Below are positions 58,293 through 64,000 of a stretch of DNA of 64,000 nucleotides, one piece after another (within the stretch, counting starts at the first letter, position 1; each line of letters starts with the position of its first letter). The stretch covers positions 124,001-188,000 of the forward strand of contig NZ_JABUXV010000003.1 in NCBI RefSeq assembly GCF_014897705.1, in the 5' to 3' direction. The notes beneath the pieces were generated by a model. It was not told the DNA's origin, made no database searches, and saw only the letters and a program-made list of their open reading frames with translations. Origin of the DNA: Brachybacterium sp. FME24 (lineage in GTDB: Bacteria > Actinomycetota > Actinomycetes > Actinomycetales > Dermabacteraceae). The position numbers and the translations under genes are program-made.

Positions 58293-58787
58293 GTGCCCCG
58301 CCTCCGACTTCCCGCCCTGGCCGCCGCGGGCCTGCTGACCGTGTCGCTGGCGGCCTGCGGAACCGTGCAGGTGCCCGCCGGTCCCGCCGCCACGGATCCC
58401 ACCTGCGCAGAGATCCTCCTCGCCGCCCCGCCGCAGGTGCTGGGCATGGACCGGACGGAGACCTCCAGCCAGGGCACCGCCGCCTGGGGAAGCGGCGAGG
58501 ACACCGTGGTGATGCGCTGCGGCGTCACACCACCCGGGCCCACCACCGACATCTGCACCACCCTCGAGGACGGCAACGGCGTGCAGATCGACTGGATCGT
58601 CCGCGAGCTCGAGGACGAAGTGTTCCTGTACACGACGTACGGGCGCGAGCCGGCCATCGACGTCTCCGTGCCGCGCTCGGCCGCGCCCGATCAGCCCTCG
58701 GGTGCTGCGCTCGACCTGTCCCAGGTGGTCAGCCGGAACATCGAGGCGACCGACCACTGCGTCGGTCCCGGCGACGAACCCGCCTGA
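58293..58787 (+). CDS. DUF3515 family lipoprotein
   Basis: A 164-residue DUF3515 protein, a family found in actinobacteria and often next to ddl and thiL. It has a lipoprotein signal with lipobox LAAC (Cys22), then two blocks typical of the family: PTCAEILLAAPPQVLG and VVMRCGVTPPGPT. The start is GTG at 58293 with no ribosome binding site, but a -10 box six bases upstream. Function unknown; the context points to the cell wall. Confidence 0.88.
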   Translation: MPRLRLPALAAAGLLTVSLAACGTVQVPAGPAATDPTCAEILLAAPPQVLGMDRTETSSQGTAAWGSGEDTVVMRCGVTPPGPTTDICTTLEDGNGVQIDWIVRELEDEVFLYTTYGREPAIDVSVPRSAAPDQPSGAALDLSQVVSRNIEATDHCVGPGDEPA

Positions 58788-58794
58788 GCGCTGC

Positions 58795-58820
58795 CTCGGT
58801 CCTGCTCAGCGGGGACCGAG
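58795..58820. terminator. Hairpin between DUF3515 and ddl
   Basis: CTCGGTCC (58795-58802) and GGACCGAG (58813-58820) form an eight-base perfect stem. It lies between two convergent genes and overlaps the last codons of ddl. It may end transcription in both directions, but there is no T-run. Confidence 0.4.
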
Positions 58821-59921
58821 TCGGCGGCCGCGGGCCTGCTCGACGAGATCCGTGATGAGGTCGGAGTAGCTCAGGCCCATGTTCTGCCACAGCACCGGGA
58901 ACATCGAGTACGGCGTGAAGCCGGGCATCGTGTTGACCTCGTTGACCACCACGCGACCCTCCTGCGAGACGAACACGTCCACTCGGGCCAGTCCCTCCAG
59001 TCCCAGCACCGTGAACGCGCGGGAGGCGATCTCGCGGACTTCCTCGAGCACGGCGTCCGGCAGGGAGGCCGGCACGTCGATGCTCACGGTGCCCTTGCCG
59101 AAGTACTTCGCCTCGTAGTCGTAGAAGTCGAGGTCATCGCCCACCTTGACCTCACCGGGCACGGTGGTGCGCACAGGAGTGCCCTCGACGCCCTGCAGGA
59201 CGCCGCACTCGACCTCGCGGCCGAGGACGGTTTCCTCGATCAGCACCTTGGGGTCTTCCGCGAAGGCTGTCTTCAGGGCGAGGTCGAGCTCGGTCGGGTC
59301 GCTCACGCGGGTCACCCCCAGGCTCGAGCCGGCGCGCGCGGGCTTCACGAACCACGGAAGCGGGTGATGGCGCTCCAGGTGGGTCAGCACCTGATCGGCC
59401 CCGGCGGCCCAGCGGTCCTCGTGGACCACGATGCCGGGAGCGCACTCGATCCCTGCGGCGCGCAGATTCTGCTTGGTGGCGGCCTTGTCCATGCAGGACG
59501 CCGAGGCCAGGACTCCGGAGCCCACATACGGGATATCGAGCATCTCGAGCATGCCCTGGACGGTGCCGTCCTCGCCGTAGGCGCCGTGCAGCACCGGGAA
59601 GACCACGTCGATCTCCGCCAGAGGGGTGACGGCTCCGTCCCGCACCTGGCGCAGCACGCTGCGCTCCCCTGCCCGGTGCCGGGTGGCGGGCAGCAGCACC
59701 TCGGGGCCCTCGGAGGCGACCTCCGGGGCGTTCCCGTCGACCAGGGTCCAGTCCGAAGGATCGTCGGAGACGTGGACCCAGCGGCCGTCCCGGGTGATGC
59801 CGACGGCGATCACGTCGAAACGTTCACGGTCGATCGCAGCGAGGATGCCGCCGGCGGTGACGCACGAGATGCCGTGCTCGCCGCTGCGGCCGCCGAACAG
59901 GAGGGCGACGGTGGTTCTCAT
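58806..59921 (-). CDS. ddl: D-alanine--D-alanine ligase Ddl
   Basis: A 371-residue ATP-grasp ligase that makes D-Ala-D-Ala for peptidoglycan. The opening VALLFGGRSGEHGISC is typical; HGAYGEDGTVQGMLEMLDIPYVGSGVLASA, FVKPARAGSSLGVTRV and FNEVNTMPGF-like NEVNTMPGFTPYSMFP are ATP- and metal-binding motifs. There is no clear ribosome binding site, and it follows gpsA by 13 bases. It is the end of the murA - plsC - gpsA - ddl run of envelope genes. Confidence 0.96.
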   Translation of the reverse strand: MRTTVALLFGGRSGEHGISCVTAGGILAAIDRERFDVIAVGITRDGRWVHVSDDPSDWTLVDGNAPEVASEGPEVLLPATRHRAGERSVLRQVRDGAVTPLAEIDVVFPVLHGAYGEDGTVQGMLEMLDIPYVGSGVLASASCMDKAATKQNLRAAGIECAPGIVVHEDRWAAGADQVLTHLERHHPLPWFVKPARAGSSLGVTRVSDPTELDLALKTAFAEDPKVLIEETVLGREVECGVLQGVEGTPVRTTVPGEVKVGDDLDFYDYEAKYFGKGTVSIDVPASLPDAVLEEVREIASRAFTVLGLEGLARVDVFVSQEGRVVVNEVNTMPGFTPYSMFPVLWQNMGLSYSDLITDLVEQARGRRLGPR

Positions 59922-59934
59922 GAGGGAAGGATAT

Positions 59935-60924
59935 TCATTCCGGCCGGACGCCGCGCGCCAGCAGGGCCGTGGTGACCTCATCGATCCGGGCACCGTGATC
60001 GACGACATCCACCACGGCCGCGGTGATAGGCATGTCCACGCCCAGTCGAGTCGCGAGATCGGCCACGGCCCGGGCGGTCGCGACGCCTTCGGCGGTCTGC
60101 CCCACCTCGGCGGCGGCGGCGCGGACGTCGAGCCCGCGCCCCAGCGCAAGGCCCAGTCTGTGGTTGCGGCTCAGAGGAGAGGAGCAGGTGGCGACCAGGT
60201 CGCCCATCCCGGCGAGCCCGGCGAAGGTCTCGCGCCGGCCGCCGAGGGCCACTCCGAGCCGGGTGATCTCTGCCAGGCCGCGCGTGATCAGGCTCGCGGT
60301 GGTGTTGTGGCCGTGCCCGAGTCCGCTCGCCGCACCTACCGCGATCGCGATGACGTTCTTCACCGCTCCGGCGATCTCCACGCCGACGACGTCGGTCGAG
60401 GTGTAGGCGCGCAGGTAGGGCGCCTCGCACCAGGTGGCCAGCACGGAGGCGAGCTCCTCGGACTCGGCGGCGACGACGCTCGCGCAGGGGCGGCGCTCGG
60501 CGATCTCCGCCGACAGGTTCGGGCCCGACAGGACCCCGACGCGCTCGCGATCCGCTCCCCCGGCGTCGACGAGGATCTCGCTGATCCTGGCGTCCGTGCC
60601 CCGTTCGATGCCCTTGGTCAGCGAGAGCACCGGGACGGGTGGCAGGGCCGGCCACTGCTCGAGAGTCCCCCGCATCGACTGGGCCGGGACCGCGACGATG
60701 ATCCCGTCGGCCCCGTCGAGCGCTTCGCGGATGGAGGACGTGCCGGTCACCGTCGGCGGCAGCTCCCGTTCCCCGGTGTAGGCACGATTGCGATGCTCCT
60801 CGCGGATCTCGCGGGCGACCTCCTCGCGGCGCGCCCACAGCGTCACGTCGGCGCCGCCGTCGGCGAGGACCTGCGCGAAGGTGGTGCCCCAGCTGCCGGC
60901 CCCGAGAATGCTCAGTCGTGTCAT
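59935..60924 (-). CDS. gpsA: Glycerol-3-phosphate dehydrogenase (NAD(P)+) GpsA
   Basis: A 329-residue dehydrogenase that supplies glycerol-3-phosphate for phospholipids. The Rossmann motif GAGSWGTTFA is at residues 6-15, the catalytic lysine lies in AGAVKNVIAIAVG, and LAGMGDLVATCSSPLSRN is diagnostic. It overlaps plsC by four bases, which fits the pathway: GpsA makes the substrate that PlsC-type acyltransferases use. Confidence 0.96.
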   Translation of the reverse strand: MTRLSILGAGSWGTTFAQVLADGGADVTLWARREEVAREIREEHRNRAYTGERELPPTVTGTSSIREALDGADGIIVAVPAQSMRGTLEQWPALPPVPVLSLTKGIERGTDARISEILVDAGGADRERVGVLSGPNLSAEIAERRPCASVVAAESEELASVLATWCEAPYLRAYTSTDVVGVEIAGAVKNVIAIAVGAASGLGHGHNTTASLITRGLAEITRLGVALGGRRETFAGLAGMGDLVATCSSPLSRNHRLGLALGRGLDVRAAAAEVGQTAEGVATARAVADLATRLGVDMPITAAVVDVVDHGARIDEVTTALLARGVRPE

Positions 60925-61724
60925 CGTTGCCTCACTGCTCGATAGCCGCGCTGCGGCCTGCCCGCTTCAGGGCGGTGGGTGTCCAGGCGGCTGTCATGCA
61001 GCACGGTCGGCGGCTGCTCCTGGCGGATCTCGCCCAGCAGGGCGGCGATGGTCTCCATCAGCTCCTCGGTGACCCGGAATGCGGCCTGATGGACGGTCTC
61101 GTCCTCGCGGCGGGTGACGGTGTACGGCTCCCCGATCCGCACCTCGAGGCGACGGCCCCGGCCGGGGCGGGGGATCGGTGACCCCACGGGCCACAGTGCG
61201 CGCCCGCCCCAGCTCGCGATCGGCAGCAGCGGAGCCCCGGTGTCCAGCGCGAGCCGGGCCGCGCCGGTGCGCGCCCGCATCGGCCACAGCTCAGGATCTC
61301 GGGTGTAGGTGCCCTCGGGGAACACCATGAGCCCCTCGCCGCGGCCCAGGGCCTCCCGGGCGGCGTCCAGAGCATCGGAGCCGCGGGAGGTGCCCCGATT
61401 CACCGGGATCTGCCGGGCGAGGCGCAGCAGCGTCCCGAGGACGGGGACGCGGAACATGGCGTCCTTGGCCATGAAGCGTGGGGCGATGCCCTGAGCCTGC
61501 AGGAGGTGGCCGTAGGCGAAGGCGTCCAGCGGGCCCAGGTGATTGCCGCAGGCCACCACGGCGCCCTTCGCCGGGACGTTCTCGGCGCCGATCCAGGTGG
61601 GCCGGGCCAGCAGGGTCAGTGCCGGGCGCAGCGGAAGTTGGGCGAGGGCCACGACGATCCCTGCCCGCCGGGAAGGGGCCCGGGCAGTGCCGACGTCCCA
61701 GCTGCGCAGCAGCGATACGCTCAC
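60921..61724 (-). CDS. plsC: 1-acyl-sn-glycerol-3-phosphate acyltransferase (PlsC family)
   Basis: A 267-residue acyltransferase of the PlsC type. The catalytic H-x4-D is NHLGPLD, and the substrate-binding motif is VFPEGTYTRD. It adds the second acyl chain to form phosphatidate. The start is GTG at 61724, overlapping the stop of the DUF2867 gene (GTGA), and the end overlaps gpsA, so all are coupled. Membrane association is through short hydrophobic helices near residue 30. Confidence 0.9.
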   Translation of the reverse strand: MSVSLLRSWDVGTARAPSRRAGIVVALAQLPLRPALTLLARPTWIGAENVPAKGAVVACGNHLGPLDAFAYGHLLQAQGIAPRFMAKDAMFRVPVLGTLLRLARQIPVNRGTSRGSDALDAAREALGRGEGLMVFPEGTYTRDPELWPMRARTGAARLALDTGAPLLPIASWGGRALWPVGSPIPRPGRGRRLEVRIGEPYTVTRREDETVHQAAFRVTEELMETIAALLGEIRQEQPPTVLHDSRLDTHRPEAGRPQRGYRAVRQR

Positions 61725-62305
61725 CGGTCGGTGGCGGGCGTGCGACCCAGGGCTTTGCGGGTGGCCTGACCGGTCAGAGCCCGCACGCCGGAGCCTCCGG
61801 TCATGGTGCGACGGCGCAGCGTGGTCGGGGCTCGCCGGGCCAGAGTGTTCACGGCGGCCGCATGCATGAGTCTGCGAGGGGCGAAGGCCAGGCGGCCCCG
61901 CACGGAGCGGTACTTCACGGCGGTGGTGACCTGCAGCAGGTCACCGCCCGGCAGCAGCGCCACCCCGATGCGCACCCTCATGTTCTCGTCGTCGTCGATG
62001 ATCAGCGCCTCGGAGCCCACCACCTCGTCGGCCAGGTATTCCTTGTTCGGTGGCGGGACCATGTCGAACAGGCGGATCGCCTCATCGCGCAGCGCCCTCA
62101 TCCCCCGCTGGGACAGCGGGGTGTTCTCGTGGGAGAAGATCGCGTCGGCCCACACCCGCGGATCGGGTTCGTCGACCCCTGCGGTGGGCACGATGACCAC
62201 ATCGCAGTAGTCCGGGATCGGGATGTCGCGCAGTGCCAGCGAACTGCCGGCGGTCGTGGCCGGACCCGTGTGCAGATCCGCGTCGGACGGGACGTCGTCG
62301 CTCAT
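61721..62305 (-). CDS. DUF2867 family protein
   Basis: A 194-residue protein similar to DUF2867: PDYCDVVIVPTAG, then a W-A-D segment, LRDEAIRLFDM, a beta-rich core with EALIIDDDENMRVRIGVALLPGGDLLQVTTAVKYRSVRGRLAF, and ending with an R-R-L-M-H-A-A-A helix. The family has a lipocalin/SRPBCC-like fold and no proven role. It lies between murA and plsC, 51 bases after murA, and its stop overlaps the plsC start. An envelope or lipid role is inferred from this context. Confidence 0.75.
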   Translation of the reverse strand: MSDDVPSDADLHTGPATTAGSSLALRDIPIPDYCDVVIVPTAGVDEPDPRVWADAIFSHENTPLSQRGMRALRDEAIRLFDMVPPPNKEYLADEVVGSEALIIDDDENMRVRIGVALLPGGDLLQVTTAVKYRSVRGRLAFAPRRLMHAAAVNTLARRAPTTLRRRTMTGGSGVRALTGQATRKALGRTPATDR

Positions 62306-62356
62306 GGTCAGCTGTGCTCCCTCGGCTCGCAATGGGTGGTCGGTGCTCCCGCGACG

Positions 62357-63673
62357 TCAGTTCTCCCAGTATTCAGCGCCCAGCGCCGTGAGCTTCTCCC
62401 GGAAGGACTCGTAGCCGCGGTCGATGAGGTCGATGCCGCGGATCGTGGAGACGCCCTCGGCGCCGAGCGCAGCGATCAGGTACGAGAAGCCGCCGCGCAG
62501 ATCGGGGACTGTGATGTCCGCGCCACGCAGGGTCTTGGGACCGGAGATCACGGCGGAGTGGTTGTAGTTGCTGCGCCCGAACCGGCAGCTGGAGCCACCG
62601 AGGCACTCGCGGTACACCTGGATGTGGGCGCCCATGTCGTTCAGCGCCGACGTGAAGCCCAGCCGGTTCTCGTACACCGTCTCGTGGACGATGGAGATGC
62701 CGTCGGCCTGCGTCAGCGCGACCACCAACGGCTGCTGCCAGTCGGTCATGAGGCCGGGGTGCACATCCGTCTCCACCGCGATCGCGCGCAACGGCGTGCC
62801 CGGGTGGTAGAAGCGGATCCCGGCCTCGGTGATGTCCATCCCGCCGCCGACCTTTCGGAAGGTGTTCAGGAAGGTCGCCATCGGCTTCTGCTGGGCGCCG
62901 CGCACGAGCACCGAGCCCTTGGTCACCAGCGCCGCGCAGGCCCAGGACGCGGCCTCGATGCGATCGGGCAGTGCCACGTGCTCGTAGCCGCCCAGCTCCT
63001 CGACGCCCTCGATGGTGATGGTGCGGTCGGTCTGGACCGAGATGAGCGCACCCATCTTCTGCAGCACCGCGATGAGGTCCTCGATCTCGGGCTCGACGGC
63101 GGCGTTGACCAGCTCGGTGATGCCCTGGGCGCGCACAGCGGTCAGCAGGACCTGTTCGGTCGCACCGACGCTGGGGTACTCCAGGTGGATCTTGGCACCA
63201 CGCAGCCCGTTCGGCGCCGTGATGTAGATGCCCATCTCGCGCTTGTCCACGACCGCGCCGAAGTTGCGCAGCACATCGAGGTGGTAGTTGATCGGACGGT
63301 CCCCGATCCGGCACCCGCCGAGATCGGGGATGATCGCCTCGCCGAGGCGGTGCAGCAGCGGACCGCAGAACAGGATCGGGATGCGGGAGCTGCCCGCATG
63401 CGCGTCGATATCGGCCACGTGGGCGCGCTCGACGTTCGAGGGGTCCATGCGCAGGGTGCCGCCGGCGACGTCGCGCTCGACCTTGACGCCGTGGATCGAC
63501 AGGAGCTCGGAGACGATCTGCACGTCGCGGATGTCCGGGACCGATTCCAGCACGCTGGGGCGGTTGCCCAGCAGTGACGCCACCATCGCCTTGGAGACCA
63601 GGTTCTTCGCCCCGCGGACGGTGATCTCACCGTCGAGGGGGCGCCCTCCGCGGACGTGGAATGTCGAGCTCAT
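62357..63673 (-). CDS. murA: UDP-N-acetylglucosamine 1-carboxyvinyltransferase MurA
   Basis: A 438-residue enzyme that attaches enolpyruvate to UDP-GlcNAc, the first step of peptidoglycan synthesis. The catalytic Lys23 is in RGAKN, the fosfomycin-sensitive cysteine is Cys121 in GGCRIGDRPINYHL, and VGATEQVLLTAV, AAVEPEIEDL and DLRGGFSYLIAALGAEGVSTI are family blocks. With cysteine rather than aspartate at this place the enzyme should be fosfomycin-sensitive. Start at 63673 follows AAGGA by four bases. Read in one direction with the following lipid genes. Confidence 0.95.
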   Translation of the reverse strand: MSSTFHVRGGRPLDGEITVRGAKNLVSKAMVASLLGNRPSVLESVPDIRDVQIVSELLSIHGVKVERDVAGGTLRMDPSNVERAHVADIDAHAGSSRIPILFCGPLLHRLGEAIIPDLGGCRIGDRPINYHLDVLRNFGAVVDKREMGIYITAPNGLRGAKIHLEYPSVGATEQVLLTAVRAQGITELVNAAVEPEIEDLIAVLQKMGALISVQTDRTITIEGVEELGGYEHVALPDRIEAASWACAALVTKGSVLVRGAQQKPMATFLNTFRKVGGGMDITEAGIRFYHPGTPLRAIAVETDVHPGLMTDWQQPLVVALTQADGISIVHETVYENRLGFTSALNDMGAHIQVYRECLGGSSCRFGRSNYNHSAVISGPKTLRGADITVPDLRGGFSYLIAALGAEGVSTIRGIDLIDRGYESFREKLTALGAEYWEN

Positions 63674-63797
63674 AGTGTCCTTGCTTCGCTGGACAGGCGT
63701 CACGGACGCCCGGTGTCTGACCAGCTCACCATACCGGAGCACACTGCGCGGACACCGCGATCCCCGTCATACCCGCGCCGACCGACCGGGCGGTGGG

Positions 63798-64000
63798 TCA
63801 GACGCTCTCGGCGTTGCGCGCGGGCAGCGTCTTGGGCAGCCACGCCGGGCGCTTCGCCTCGAAGTCCGTGATGTCCTGCTCGTGGCGCAGGGTGAGGCCG
63901 ATATCGTCCAGGCCCTCCATCAGGCGCCAGCGGGTGTAGTCGTCGACGTCGAAGCGGAATACGGCTCCAGCCTCGCCCGCGTGGGCCTGACGGTTCTCGA
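63798..64000 (-). CDS. leuD: 3-isopropylmalate dehydratase small subunit LeuD, C-terminal part
   Basis: This is the end of a gene that continues beyond the window. The 66 visible residues read ...[20 protein letters not shown] and [20 protein letters not shown], ending [13 protein letters not shown] and stop. That is the conserved tail of LeuD, which with LeuC isomerises 2-isopropylmalate in leucine synthesis. The 124 bases between it and murA contain no clear gene or hairpin. Confidence 0.93.
   Translation of the reverse strand, partial: ENRQAHAGEAGAVFRFDVDDYTRWRLMEGLDDIGLTLRHEQDITDFEAKRPAWLPKTLPARNAESV

Overview
The window is a stretch of high-GC, coding-dense actinobacterial chromosome. 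The gene order rne - rplU - rpmA - obgE - proB - proA - nadD - rsfS, an actinobacterial DUF177 - rnc - mutM run, cydABDC with an attached sensor kinase, a DUF3515 lipoprotein beside ddl, and frequent leaderless-looking starts all fit the Micrococcales. A Dermabacteraceae/Brachybacterium-like organism is my best guess; that is inference from gene content, not a database match.

1-15 kb is a set of small regulator-plus-enzyme or regulator-plus-transporter modules: LysR/YeiH exporter, a HTH-TOBE regulator with modABC (molybdate uptake), an XRE regulator facing a methionine aminopeptidase, MarR/hydrolase/GyrI-like protein, an acyltransferase and nitronate monooxygenase, an MmyB-type regulator facing an aldo/keto reductase, and an ArsR-MFS pair. 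Several of the divergent promoters carry clear palindromic operators. 15.3-26.7 kb is the conserved housekeeping cluster, read mostly on the minus strand, with a tRNA-Ala, proline biosynthesis, NAD synthesis, ribosome assembly factors and a large RNase E/G. 27.1-34.9 kb holds the cytochrome bd operon cydABDC, a translationally coupled histidine kinase, and a convergent NarL-type response regulator.

34.9-37.8 kb is an A+T-richer island lying exactly at the 3' end of mutM. A second, non-identical mutM 3' end (the zinc finger) survives on the far side of it, and short mutM-like site sequences occur at its borders. Its only intact operon encodes a secreted phospholipase A2, a three-helix membrane protein and a secreted four-cysteine protein; the rest is decayed. 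37.8-40.6 kb is mutM - rnc - DUF177 - coaD. 40.7-43.4 kb is a tandem duplication of a CPBP-type membrane protease gene that trapped a fragment of the neighbouring gene. 43.5-48.3 kb has a soluble Ser/Thr kinase facing a 913-residue LuxR-type ATPase regulator.

48.3-64 kb returns to metabolism and housekeeping: SDR and MmyB-type regulator, rsmD - recG, rpmB, peptidase E, an alcohol dehydrogenase, thiL and DUF3515, and a cell-envelope run of murA - DUF2867 - plsC - gpsA - ddl, ending in the 3' part of leuD. The most unusual parts are the mutM island with its phospholipase A2 cassette, the trapped gene fragment between the CPBP copies, and the repeated pattern of -10 boxes placed so that mRNA would start at the initiation codon.
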